A stretch of DNA of 64,000 bases from Pseudomonas sp. NBRC 111124 (GTDB lineage Bacteria; Pseudomonadota; Gammaproteobacteria; Pseudomonadales; Pseudomonadaceae). Shown in pieces: positions 27,706 through 36,053 of this stretch (within the stretch, counting starts at the first letter, position 1; the number at the start of each line of letters is the position of its first letter). Location: positions 124,001 to 188,000 of the forward strand of contig NZ_BCBA01000007.1 in NCBI RefSeq assembly GCF_001320245.1. Reading direction: 5' to 3'. The notes under the pieces were generated by a model. That model saw nothing but the letters and a program-made list of their open reading frames with translations. It had not been told where the DNA came from and made no database searches. The translations under genes were made by a program, and so were the position numbers.

Positions 27706-29409
27706 TCAGAGGCCAGAATAAGAGCCTCCGACAAAGGGCTTACAAGGGGCAGTGAAATCCAGCGCTGAGCGATACGAAGACGTCTGGACGTTCATCATGC
27801 CGAGCACGGTGTGGAACAGGTTGTCGTGGCTCAGCGGTGACGTGGTTTGAGCTTTCAAACAACCCACGTTGACCTTTTCGCTCTTCGCGAGCGAGTCAGA
27901 CATCCAAAGTACCAACGGCACCTTTGTTTGCTCGTCAGGAGCCATCGCGTAAGGCAGCCCGTGTAGATAGAGCCCACCCTCCCCCAGCGATTCGCCGTGG
28001 TCCGAAACGTACATCAGCGCAGTGTCGAACTTGGTGTTGGCCGCCAGGATATCGATGAGATTTGCAGTCACATAATCGGTGTAGAGGATTGAGTTGTCGT
28101 AGGCATTGACCACCTCCTCCTGCTTACATTTGTCGAGCTCGTTGGTCTCGCACACCGGTGCGAATTTCTTGAATTGCGAGGGGTAGCGCTTGTAGTAGGC
28201 CGGGCCGTGACTGCCTTTGTAGTGGAGCACCAGGACAGCATCGCCTTCCTGGCGCTTGATGAAGTCTTGCATCTCCGTGAGCAGCACCCCGTCCTTACAC
28301 TCCTCGCTGGTGCACAGTTGGGAATCCGCGTGAGAGGCAGCCTTGTGGTTGGGAACCCTGTCGCAGACCCCTTTGCACCCCGAGTTGTTGTCAGTCCACA
28401 TGACACTGATGCCAGCGCGTTGAAGCACGTCGAGCAGCCCTTCTCGGCTCTTGGCCAAGCCATCTTTGTACTGGGCCTTACCCACGTCCAGGAACATGCA
28501 TGGCAGCGAGACCGCGGTAGCGGTACCGCAGGAGCTCACGTTCGTGAAGCTAATGACATTTCGCTTTTCTAGTTCCGGATTCGTTTCACGGGAGTAGCCG
28601 TTGAGGGAGAAGTTGGCGGAGCGAGCGGTCTCTCCTACTGCCAGTACCAGCAGCCTGGGTTTACGAGCCGCACCCTGTCGATTAACTACCGCATCAGTAC
28701 CAATGGCCGTCAGCGTTTTAGGTGAGGCCAGCTGACGCTTCAGGTACCCATGGCCAGCCGCAAACAAGTTGGTAGGTACCAGAATCAGCCGGATCTCCCG
28801 ATTGTTGCGCAGCAAGGAGGCATACGACTGGTACTGACTCAACGCGATGCCAGATAAGGTCAACAGAGCGAGCGACAGAGCAATGAACCTGCTGACCAAA
28901 GCTTTGGCCCAAGGCTTGCGCCGGAGGGGAACCCGGGCAATCAGGTAGACGGGCAACACCCCAACCATTGCGACCCAAAGACCGAGCTTCCAATTCAGCA
29001 GCTCGGTTGCCTCAGCGACGTCGGTCTCCACAACGTTGGTGAACATTGTGTAATCGATCACGATGCCGTAGGCATTCATGAAGTAACTCGCAAAAGACGC
29101 GCTGATCAGTACCAGGCACAGTATGGGTTTGGCCAGCCGCCCCCATGACAGCAAGCTCAGAACGGTAAACACCCATGCGAATACTATGACTGGGAGGCTA
29201 GCCGCTAGCTGCCAGTTCACTTCATCGGTTTTGAATACCAGCTTCCAGAGCACGTTCCAGAGCTCAGCGTTCGCGAATAGCAGTAACCAAAAAGTCACCA
29301 GGCCGATTAGCAAATTAGTACTGATGCCTTTCTGCCGCGCATTGCGAATAGCAAAGATCCATTTGCTTAACAGGGTGTGAACAATGGATTTGGAAGGTGT
29401 CATTATCAA
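27706..29409 (-). CDS. eptA: EptA-type lipid A phosphoethanolamine transferase
   Basis: A 567-residue inner-membrane enzyme with five N-terminal transmembrane helices (to about 190) and a periplasmic alkaline-phosphatase-like domain. Active-site motifs: GETARSANFSLNGYSRETNP, SCGTATAVSLPCMF (nucleophile Thr), and YVSDHGESLGE (Zn ligands). Several Cys pairs (SGCKGVCD, LCTSEECKDG) fit the disulfides of the family. It transfers phosphoethanolamine to lipid A, lowering surface negative charge and giving polymyxin and metal tolerance. Start could be the first or third codon (M1 or M3). A TTAC-N6-GACA dyad lies upstream. Confidence 0.93.
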   Translation of the reverse strand: MIMTPSKSIVHTLLSKWIFAIRNARQKGISTNLLIGLVTFWLLLFANAELWNVLWKLVFKTDEVNWQLAASLPVIVFAWVFTVLSLLSWGRLAKPILCLVLISASFASYFMNAYGIVIDYTMFTNVVETDVAEATELLNWKLGLWVAMVGVLPVYLIARVPLRRKPWAKALVSRFIALSLALLTLSGIALSQYQSYASLLRNNREIRLILVPTNLFAAGHGYLKRQLASPKTLTAIGTDAVVNRQGAARKPRLLVLAVGETARSANFSLNGYSRETNPELEKRNVISFTNVSSCGTATAVSLPCMFLDVGKAQYKDGLAKSREGLLDVLQRAGISVMWTDNNSGCKGVCDRVPNHKAASHADSQLCTSEECKDGVLLTEMQDFIKRQEGDAVLVLHYKGSHGPAYYKRYPSQFKKFAPVCETNELDKCKQEEVVNAYDNSILYTDYVTANLIDILAANTKFDTALMYVSDHGESLGEGGLYLHGLPYAMAPDEQTKVPLVLWMSDSLAKSEKVNVGCLKAQTTSPLSHDNLFHTVLGMMNVQTSSYRSALDFTAPCKPFVGGSYSGL

Positions 29410-29635
29410 ACTCTGGAAGCTGCTTATCCATGGCGGTAGCTATGGAGTTAGCGGGAGCTACAAGGCAAACCGTCGACAGATGCTGAGCGATTGCGCAATG
29501 TGCGGAGCGTCAGAGGCCTTAGGCCCCTAGGCGTTGGGGACGCTTAGTATGTGTGAGGCATAGGGATAAAAAGAGAAATGAATCTCGCTGAGCGCATTAT
29601 TTCCGGGACCTGATAACGACACGATGACCTCGGGA

Positions 29636-29649
29636 TTACAATGCTGACA
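29636..29649. promoter_or_regulatory. TTAC-N6-GACA dyad upstream of eptA
   Basis: TTACAATGCTGACA, inside GGGATTACAATGCTGACAG, is almost identical to the site upstream of the LysR/gtr genes at 39058-39071 (GGATTACAATGTTGACAAG). It lies 227 bp before eptA. Confidence 0.5.
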
Positions 29650-29679
29650 GAAATCCAATTACTGCTGTTTTGATTGTCA

Positions 29680-29782
29680 TTGATCACGCTATGATCAAAA
29701 TTAGGGGGATACTACCCACCAAAAGCAATGCTCCGCTCAGCTAGATAAATTTAATTTCACAAACAAAACGGTTTCGTTTTGT
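29680..29782. promoter_or_regulatory. Two further perfect dyads in the 29410-29893 gap
   Basis: TTGATCA-CGCTA-TGATCAA (29680-29698) and ACAAAACG-GTTT-CGTTTTGT (29763-29782) are perfect inverted repeats between the divergent eptA and zinc-ribbon genes. They look like operators for unidentified regulators; no gene is seen in this gap. Confidence 0.45.
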
Positions 29783-29893
29783 CGTAGGCTAATTTTGAAC
29801 TTTCAATTCAACTTACAAGTCTTTCTCGCGAGCAGAATATTATTTTCAACTTTTGCTCGTTAATATGTCACCCATCAATGAGGGGCGAATACC

Positions 29894-30232
29894 ATGAGCT
29901 TTTTCAAAAACATCCTGGGCGGGCACCATGGCCGTGGAAACCACGGTGGAGGCAAGCACCACAGCGGGGGACATGGGGCCGAGCAATATGATCGCCATGG
30001 CCGGCAGCAGGGCTGCGACGGCGGTAATCAGGTGTATGACGGCGGGCGCCCTCCCACTCCTGCCCCCATCAAAGATCTGCAGGGCTGCAGGCAGTGCCGG
30101 ACGGCCAACGATCCGTCAGCACGCTTTTGTCTAAACTGCGGAACACCGCTATCGAGTGGTTGCACCGCCTGCGGCTCGCTGCTGAGTGCAGGAGCAAGAT
30201 TTTGCAGTCACTGTGGCCAAGCGACGCTCTAA
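29894..30232 (+). CDS. His/Gly-rich double zinc-ribbon protein
   Basis: A 112-residue cytosolic protein. Residues 8-50 are Gly/His-rich (GGHHGRGNHGGGKHHSGGHG). The C-terminal half has four CxxC knuckles (CRQC, CLNC, CTAC, CSHC), forming two zinc ribbons. It precedes czcD by 54 bp, so it is probably cotranscribed and may buffer or sense zinc in the cytosol (inference). Confidence 0.75.
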   Translation: MSFFKNILGGHHGRGNHGGGKHHSGGHGAEQYDRHGRQQGCDGGNQVYDGGRPPTPAPIKDLQGCRQCRTANDPSARFCLNCGTPLSSGCTACGSLLSAGARFCSHCGQATL

Positions 30233-30286
30233 GGCTAGGTAGACAGGAAGGCCAACGAGACCACAACCCTGCGCAAGGAGAAATAC

Positions 30287-31192
30287 GTGGGTTCAAATCA
30301 TGACCATGGCAGCGCTGCAGTACGCGAGGGGCATCAGAAGAAGCTAATCATGGCGCTCGGCTTGACTGGCAGCTTCATGATTGCAGAAGTGATCGGTGCG
30401 TGGATTACCGGCAGCCTGGCGCTGCTGTCGGACGCATCTCACATGTTCACAGATACTGCCGCCTTGGCGATCTCACTGATTGCACTTCAGATAGCCAAGC
30501 GGCCGGCGGATCAGAAAAGAACCTTCGGCTATGCGCGCCTGGAAATTCTGGCTTCGACGTTCAACGCCGTGCTGCTCTTCCTGGTGGCGATGTACATCTT
30601 GTATGAGGCCTACCAGCGCTTCTTCATGCCGGCGGAGATCGCTACCGGAGCGATGATGTGGATCGCAATCGCCGGCCTGATCATCAACCTAATTTCGATG
30701 CGCCTTCTGGCATCTGCGAGCAACGAAAGCCTCAACGTCAAAGGAGCCTACCTCGAAGTTTGGAGCGACATGCTCGGCTCGCTTGGCGTAATCATCGCGG
30801 CACTTATCATCCGCTTCACCGGCTGGACCTGGGTCGACACGATTGTCGCTGTGGCGATCGGCCTTTGGGTTCTGCCGCGGACGTGGCAGTTGCTTCGCGA
30901 AAGCCTGGGGATCCTCATGGAGGGTGTCCCGAGGGGGCTCGACGTTACGGCAATCGAGGCCACCATCCTCGGAGTAGATGGCGTGACGGACGTTCATGAC
31001 TTGCACGTGTGGGCTGTCAGCAGTGGCAGTAACGTGATGACGTCGCACGTAGTGGTTCGGGATTCTGCAGATGGGGATGCTGTGTTGGCGGCCGTCGTGG
31101 ATGCTGTCAGCGATGCATTCGAAATCCATCACTGCACCATCCAGATCGAGCGGGCAGCTTTCCACGAGAGCGTTCCCTCACCCTCGCACTGA
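30287..31192 (+). CDS. czcD: CzcD-type cation diffusion facilitator
   Basis: A 301-residue CDF transporter with six transmembrane helices. Zn-site residues are in SDASHMFTDTAALAISL (TM2) and WVDTIVAVAIG (TM5), and the C-terminal metal-sensing domain has VHDLHVWAVSSGSNVMTSHV and IHHCTIQIE. It exports Zn/Co/Cd from the cytosol to the periplasm in exchange for protons. GTG start with a clear AAGGAG site. A His-containing N-terminus (GSNHDHG) is typical. Confidence 0.93.
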   Translation: MGSNHDHGSAAVREGHQKKLIMALGLTGSFMIAEVIGAWITGSLALLSDASHMFTDTAALAISLIALQIAKRPADQKRTFGYARLEILASTFNAVLLFLVAMYILYEAYQRFFMPAEIATGAMMWIAIAGLIINLISMRLLASASNESLNVKGAYLEVWSDMLGSLGVIIAALIIRFTGWTWVDTIVAVAIGLWVLPRTWQLLRESLGILMEGVPRGLDVTAIEATILGVDGVTDVHDLHVWAVSSGSNVMTSHVVVRDSADGDAVLAAVVDAVSDAFEIHHCTIQIERAAFHESVPSPSH

Positions 31193-31216
31193 CCGATCGG
31201 TAAACACCATGCAAAC

Positions 31217-31244
31217 ACATCACCCTCCTGGCTGAGGGTGATGT
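31217..31244. terminator. Hairpin downstream of czcD
   Basis: ACATCACCCTC and GAGGGTGATGT form an 11-bp stem. It is followed by an A-run rather than a T-run on the plus strand, so it may work as an RNA-stabilising hairpin instead of a classical terminator. Confidence 0.5.
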
Positions 31245-31349
31245 TGCAAAAAAAATGCGGTGAGGGATGCCGTAAACGGCAGGAGCGCTTCAAGGGGGTT
31301 GGTGAATGGCTTCGCCTGCCCTCGTCAACAACCTCCAGAAGGCTCAGCG

Positions 31350-31700
31350 ATGGCCTGGATCATCACGAAGTACCTACTCACTGCCGGTATAGTGATTCTC
31401 GTGTCAGAGCTGGCGAAACGCAGCGACAAGCTGGGCGGCTTGGTCGCCGCCCTACCCTTGGTCACGGTCGTGACGTTGGTCTGGCTCTATTTAGAGAACC
31501 AGAGCATGGAGAAGATCTCCAACCATGCTTGGTACACGTTCTGGTACGTGCTTCCGACCCTACCGATGTTTATTGCTTTTCCATTGCTGCTACCTAAGCT
31601 CGGCTTTTGGCCGACACTGATCAGCAGCATCCTCATCACAATGGCCAGCTTCGGAGGCTTCGCCATACTGCTGCGCCGGTTCGGCATTGAGCTTCTATGA
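31350..31700 (+). CDS. DUF3147 small membrane protein
   Basis: A 116-residue protein with four predicted transmembrane helices (ITKYLLTAGIVILVSEL, GLVAALPLVTVVTLVWLYL, WYVLPTLPMFIAFPLLLP, LISSILITMASFGGFAILL). This matches DUF3147. AGAAGG precedes the ATG; the open frame upstream of 31350 is not membrane-like and is discarded. Function unknown; members appear near metal transporters. Confidence 0.8.
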   Translation: MAWIITKYLLTAGIVILVSELAKRSDKLGGLVAALPLVTVVTLVWLYLENQSMEKISNHAWYTFWYVLPTLPMFIAFPLLLPKLGFWPTLISSILITMASFGGFAILLRRFGIELL

Positions 31701-31732
31701 TCCGGTGGCCGCAGGGATCATCTTGATGAGTC

Positions 31733-32059
31733 TTAACGGCTATTAACACACTCGCCCTTCACCAGGTAGCGAACCATGTGCAGTTCGCCTTTCGAGTCTT
31801 CGTAGGTCATCATGCTTCTTACATTACCGCAGTACCGCACACTGGGTGATACATACACCAACTTACCAACGTCCAGGTCCATGCCATAGGCGTAGTCTTC
31901 TAGTTGAGGCATGGGCTTTTTTACGCGTTGAGCATAATCCGCTGTAGCCTCTCTAGCAGTACGCTCGATGCGTTTATTGATCTCCATACCGCTTTGGGCA
32001 TTGGCTGTTAGTGATGTAAAGAGCAAAAACACGGCGATCGCTGATACAGTAGTGTTCAT
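31733..32059 (-). CDS. Exported DUF2790 protein 2
   Basis: A 108-residue protein with a signal peptide (ends TANAQSG) and a DUF2790 domain (DYAYGMDLDVGKLVYV, TYEDSKGELHMVRYLV). C77 and C104 match the Cys pair of the two other copies. It is convergent with DUF3147 and sits upstream of czcRS in the opposite direction. TTACAATTTGGACA lies at 32270-32283, about 210 bp upstream. Confidence 0.85.
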   Translation of the reverse strand: MNTTVSAIAVFLLFTSLTANAQSGMEINKRIERTAREATADYAQRVKKPMPQLEDYAYGMDLDVGKLVYVSPSVRYCGNVRSMMTYEDSKGELHMVRYLVKGECVNSR

Positions 32060-32080
32060 AAGAAGTCCCTTAATAAAAAA

Positions 32081-32100
32081 GCGCCCGTAGGGGGGCGCTA
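32081..32100. other. Hairpin in the leader of DUF2790 gene 2
   Basis: AGCGCCC and GGGCGCT pair about 20 bp upstream of the ATG at 32059. On the RNA this would lie just before the ribosome site and could affect translation. The rest of 32101-32748 carries only the dyads listed separately and no supported gene. Confidence 0.4.
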
Positions 32101-32269
32101 AAATTCACCTACCAAAGGAGCGTATGGTTTACAGGTGAATGCACTGGCGCGAACAACTGCTCGGTGCTCTTGCCAAGCTGCTTTGAAATGAGACAATTTC
32201 CAAAGCAGCGATGCCTCTTCCGCTGCCCTTAAACTAGCAAAGGAGGCTAACACCAAGATGATCGGGCAA

Positions 32270-32283
32270 TTACAATTTGGACA
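32270..32283. promoter_or_regulatory. TTAC-N6-GACA dyad between DUF2790 gene 2 and czcR
   Basis: TTACAATTTGGACA; a further TGTAA half-site lies at about 32284. It could serve the divergent DUF2790 gene. Confidence 0.45.
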
Positions 32284-32560
32284 TGTAATAGATTGTAAGA
32301 TAATTATTCGAGAGAATATCGAGCCGCCACGTGAACTAATTTGCAGAAAGGCGCTGCGGTTTGCGGCCGTGCATGGGGTCTGCCTGCGTGGCGCCCTCGA
32401 TCCAAGGCCAGTACCAGTCCTTGCAAGCTAACGACCGAAATGCTGCCTGTCCTGGCCGATTCCACCTGCCAGGCGAATCTGTCATACACCGCCGCAGGCC
32501 CCAGAATCCGCTATGCTTAGGGGTGGAGCCTGCATGACTGTCAGAAATCTTGCGGCTACA

Positions 32561-32574
32561 TTACAAATTTGTAG
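32561..32574. promoter_or_regulatory. TTAC-N6-GTAG dyad upstream of czcR
   Basis: TTACAAATTTGTAG (arms TACAAAT/ATTTGTA) lies about 175 bp before czcR. It is probably an autoregulatory site. Confidence 0.55.
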
Positions 32575-32748
32575 GATTTCGCCGCGGCCAGCTTCTTCGC
32601 GTTAAGATTCAAGCGTCCTCAGGTGACCCGGCGTATGGACAGAGGTAGCGACTACCACATGCCATACCCTCAGCCAAACTTTCGAACAGCCTGCAACCAT
32701 AATCTTGGCGGATTAGGCCAACTCCTTCCTCACACCTTGAGATAAGTT

Positions 32749-33423
32749 ATGCGCGTTCTAGTTGTGGAAGACGAAATTAAAACTGCCGAATATCTTCAGC
32801 AGGGCCTATCCGAAAGCGGGTATGTCGTAGATATCGTGCACAACGGTGTAGATGCTCTGCACTTGTTCAACACTAATGTCTATTCGTTGGTCCTCCTGGA
32901 CGTGAACCTCCCGGGTATCGACGGCTGGGACCTGCTGGAAACCATCCGTAAGACCAGCCGGGTCCGCATCATCATGCTGACCGCCCGCGGACGCATCAAT
33001 GACAAGCTCAAGGGCTTGGACGGCGGCGCGGATGACTACCTTGTGAAGCCATTCGAATTCCCTGAGCTGCTTGCTCGCATCCGTTCGCTGCAACGCCGTG
33101 GTGATGAGTTAGTCGAGAAGAGCTCGCTGAAAATTGCCGATCTGGAACTCGACTCCGTCCGCCATCGCGTCTTCCGCGGTGGCACACGCATCGATCTCAC
33201 CACCAAGGAATTTGCGCTTCTGCACCTGCTCATGAGCCGAACGGGCGAAGCGCTGACTCGCTCTCAGATCATCTCGTTGGTCTGGGATATGAATTTCGAT
33301 TGCGACACCAATGTCATCGATGTAGCCATCCGGCGCTTGCGCTCGAAGATCGATGACCCGTTTGAAACCAAGCTCATTCACACGCTTCGTGGCGTTGGGT
33401 ACGTTTTTGAGGAACGCGCATGA
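32749..33423 (+). CDS. czcR: CzcR, zinc/cadmium/cobalt response regulator
   Basis: A 224-residue OmpR-type regulator: phosphoacceptor D51 in [25 protein letters not shown], and a winged-helix output domain with [28 protein letters not shown]. The CDTNV signature is shared with the orphan regulator at 54082-54756. Coupled to czcS by a 4-bp overlap. Zn/Cd/Co rather than copper is inferred from the neighbouring czcD, cadA and czcCBA. Confidence 0.9.
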   Translation: MRVLVVEDEIKTAEYLQQGLSESGYVVDIVHNGVDALHLFNTNVYSLVLLDVNLPGIDGWDLLETIRKTSRVRIIMLTARGRINDKLKGLDGGADDYLVKPFEFPELLARIRSLQRRGDELVEKSSLKIADLELDSVRHRVFRGGTRIDLTTKEFALLHLLMSRTGEALTRSQIISLVWDMNFDCDTNVIDVAIRRLRSKIDDPFETKLIHTLRGVGYVFEERA

Positions 33424-34838
33424 GGCCATTCAGCCTGGCTGCAAAGCTGGGGTTAAAAGTTGGGTTGATGAGCGCAGCGTTGCTGCTTCTGTTCGCCACC
33501 TTTGGCTATCTGATGGTAGGCAAGGCTCTGGAAAGAAATGCCAGAGCAGACCTGGAAGTAAAGATGGCGGGGATGGCTCACAACCTGTCCACCATCCCGG
33601 ACATCTCCGGCGTCAACGCGGATGCGCATCAGCTTGTCGATTTGGTCATGGGCCACAACAACCTGTATGTGAGCATATTCGATACCTCACAGAATCAGAC
33701 TCCCCTGCTCTCGATTGGCTCGAAACAGGTCAATCTGGAGGTGCACAAGTTTCAGCCGGCGGCCCAGCCCAAAGAGCACGAATGGCGTGATACGCAGGAC
33801 CGTCCTCTGCTGAGTGCTTCTCGAATCATGCGTTTGGGCGATGGAACAGAGGTCAGCGTCTATATGACCATGGACCAGTCATCCAGTGAGGCGCTGCTCG
33901 ATGCGTTGCTGACCTGGGCCTTGATGATGTCCCCCGTCATCCTCGCACTGATCTTGGCCATTGGCTGGTGGACTGTGCGCAGAGGCCTGCTACCACTGAC
34001 CAAGTTCCTCAAGATCGCCTCGAAAATCTCAACCGAGAGCCTCGACCATCGCCTTCCAACTGATGGGATGCCGGCAGAACTCAAAATGCTCGCCGACGGC
34101 ATCAACATCATGCTGGCTCGCCTGGATGATGGGGTTCAGCAGCTCTCGCAGTTTTCTGACGACCTTGCTCACGAACTTCGAGCACCGCTTTCCAACCTGA
34201 TGGGCAAGGCCCAGGTTGCCTTGACCAGAGAACGATCGCTTTCCGAGTACCGGGAGGTTCTGGAGTCGTGCACAGAAGAGCTGGACCGCATGAGCCGCAT
34301 GGTTTCCGACATGCTGTTCTTGGCCCAGGTCAGTCATCCAGCATCAATGGTGGAGTTCGAATCCGTCTCCTTGGTCGACGAGGTTCAGCGAGTGTGCGAG
34401 CTCTTCAGCATTTCAGCAGAAGAAGGCGAGATTCAGCTGCAGATCTCCGGCAGTGATGACGTGGTGCGCGGGAATCGCCTGATGGTTCAACGTGCCGTCT
34501 CGAATCTGGTCTCGAACGCGATCCGTTACTGCCCTCGCGGCCGCACGGTCTACGTTAAGGTGCAGCATAGTGCGAGCGGTACGACGTTGAGTGTCGGCAA
34601 CCCCGGCCGTGGTATTGCCAAGGAACACCACGCGCACTTGTTTGAGCGGTTCTACCGTGTGGACAAGAGCCGAGCACGGAGCGAAGGCGGTACCGGTCTT
34701 GGCTTGGCCATTGTGCAGTCGATCATGAGTCTGCACCAGGGATCGGCGAGCGTGGAGGTGACCGAAGAAAACTTCACCTGGTTCCACCTTCACTTTCCGG
34801 AAGCCCAGCAAATGCAGCCGGCAATGACCGCCGCTTAA
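33420..34838 (+). CDS. czcS: CzcS, heavy-metal sensor histidine kinase
   Basis: A 472-residue kinase with transmembrane helices at about 20-38 and 160-185, a periplasmic sensor, HAMP, HisKA with His251 in [12 protein letters not shown], and HATPase motifs ([22 protein letters not shown]). The family responds to periplasmic zinc, cadmium or cobalt. A terminator follows 17 bp after the stop. Confidence 0.92.
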   Translation: MRPFSLAAKLGLKVGLMSAALLLLFATFGYLMVGKALERNARADLEVKMAGMAHNLSTIPDISGVNADAHQLVDLVMGHNNLYVSIFDTSQNQTPLLSIGSKQVNLEVHKFQPAAQPKEHEWRDTQDRPLLSASRIMRLGDGTEVSVYMTMDQSSSEALLDALLTWALMMSPVILALILAIGWWTVRRGLLPLTKFLKIASKISTESLDHRLPTDGMPAELKMLADGINIMLARLDDGVQQLSQFSDDLAHELRAPLSNLMGKAQVALTRERSLSEYREVLESCTEELDRMSRMVSDMLFLAQVSHPASMVEFESVSLVDEVQRVCELFSISAEEGEIQLQISGSDDVVRGNRLMVQRAVSNLVSNAIRYCPRGRTVYVKVQHSASGTTLSVGNPGRGIAKEHHAHLFERFYRVDKSRARSEGGTGLGLAIVQSIMSLHQGSASVEVTEENFTWFHLHFPEAQQMQPAMTAA

Positions 34839-34855
34839 ATTGCGCAGACACGATT

Positions 34856-34880
34856 AGGCCCGTCAATCGACGGGCCTTTT
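34856..34880 (+). terminator. Terminator after czcS
   Basis: AGGCCCGTC-AATC-GACGGGC then CTTTT. Confidence 0.85.
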
Positions 34881-34895
34881 GTTTGCCTCAATGCA

Positions 34896-35483
34896 TCAGT
34901 GCCGAAGGACCACAGGGTCCATGGGCGACCGCAGAATCACCGACTTAATAATCTTCTGTTCGTCAGGATTGGCGTTTTTCCACAGGTGTGAGAAGTACTG
35001 AGCATTCACTTTCTCTTGAGCACTTACGCTGCCGGCGGCATCGATCAGGCGCATGGTCGAGTAGACACAGATCAGCGCCAGAATGAAGAACGCCGTGGCG
35101 ACCACCATCACATAACGCTTGGCCAGCACCGGTGCCCGCTTGAGCTCCTGGATAGAGGCGTCCGCCGCCTTTGTCGCTGCTGTAAGCTCCGAGATCAGTG
35201 GCTGGATGGCGGTGTCGACTCCGCGGCATGCAGCTGAATACGCTGATGCAGCGGCGCGCAAGGCAACCTCCTCCGCGTTCGACCAAGCCTTCTCCGCCTT
35301 TCGCACCTCCTCCTGAATCTGCCGGCCGACAGCGTCCACCTGCTCCACCAGTTCGTTCGACCTCTCCAGAACAGCGCTGGAGGTGCGCGTCTGCGAGGTC
35401 AGCTCATCGAGCTGGACAGTGAGTTTTTCAGTGCAGCGGCGAAAGTCACCGATAGCAACTGCCCAGGGCTCTATGTCATTCAT
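34896..35483 (-). CDS. Coiled-coil membrane protein of unknown function
   Basis: A 195-residue protein: a long amphipathic coiled coil (about 15-118), one transmembrane helix (YVMVVATAFFILALICVYSTM, 124-144) and a charged C-terminal part with HLWKNANPDEQKII. No signal peptide. I do not recognise a family. It is convergent with czcS. An AT-rich half-dyad (TTACAATTTTGATA on the minus strand, about 35536-35549) lies upstream, so it could be metal-regulated. Confidence 0.65.
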   Translation of the reverse strand: MNDIEPWAVAIGDFRRCTEKLTVQLDELTSQTRTSSAVLERSNELVEQVDAVGRQIQEEVRKAEKAWSNAEEVALRAAASAYSAACRGVDTAIQPLISELTAATKAADASIQELKRAPVLAKRYVMVVATAFFILALICVYSTMRLIDAAGSVSAQEKVNAQYFSHLWKNANPDEQKIIKSVILRSPMDPVVLRH

Positions 35484-35641
35484 GGCTATCTCCTAGGGCG
35501 GCCAACAACGCCGCGCTGAATTAACGCGCTAGATATCAAAATTGTAATTTAAGAGAAAATTCGAAGTCGCCCTCGACAGTGCCGAGATAGACATGATCCT
35601 TCCAGATTTGAAGATTTAACGCATCCTATCTGCAGCCAAAA

Positions 35642-35655
35642 TTACGGAATTGTAA
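35642..35655. promoter_or_regulatory. TTAC-N6-GTAA dyad upstream of second PtrA-like gene
   Basis: TTACGGAATTGTAA is the exact reverse complement of the site upstream of czcC (TTACAATTCCGTAA, 51971-51984). Confidence 0.65.
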
Positions 35656-35749
35656 TTATTGACTCACCTTGTCGTTAGCTTCGCGTTCCTAAACTACAAA
35701 CCAACAAAGGCCGCTAATCAGGTTGGCCTAGTATGAACCGAGGTTCACA

Positions 35750-35971
35750 ATGAAATTTGTCAAATCTATCGCTATTGGCAGCCTGCTGCTGGGTCTCATG
35801 GGTACCGCTTACGCTGAAGGCGGCTTCGAGCGAACGAAACAGTTCAACGAGAACTTCCGAACCGAACAGGCTCGCCTATGGAGCGATGACTCTTCGGACC
35901 AGAACAAACAACAAGTCGCTCAAGAGCAAAAGAAAGAAAGCAAGGATGGTAAGGAACAAGCCGACAATTAA
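35750..35971 (+). CDS. Second PtrA-like small exported protein
   Basis: A 73-residue protein with a signal peptide cut after TAYA (22) and mature start EGGFERTKQFNENFRTEQA. The EGGxxRT opening is shared with the PtrA-like peptide at 6869-7075. The C-terminus is Gln/Lys/Glu-rich and hydrophilic, with no Cys or His. A dyad 95 bp upstream and the terminator at 36013-36042 make it a single-gene, probably zinc-induced unit. Confidence 0.75.
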   Translation: MKFVKSIAIGSLLLGLMGTAYAEGGFERTKQFNENFRTEQARLWSDDSSDQNKQQVAQEQKKESKDGKEQADN

Positions 35972-36012
35972 TCGGCGGTTAAATAGGACTTCAAATGACG
36001 AAAGAAATCGAC

Positions 36013-36042
36013 AAAAAAGCCAGGGTAAAACCTGGCTTTTTT
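36013..36042. terminator. Bidirectional terminator
   Basis: AAAAAAGCCAGG-GTAAAA-CCTGGCTTTTTT hairpin between convergent genes. Confidence 0.9.
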
Positions 36043-36053
36043 GTGCTTGGAAT

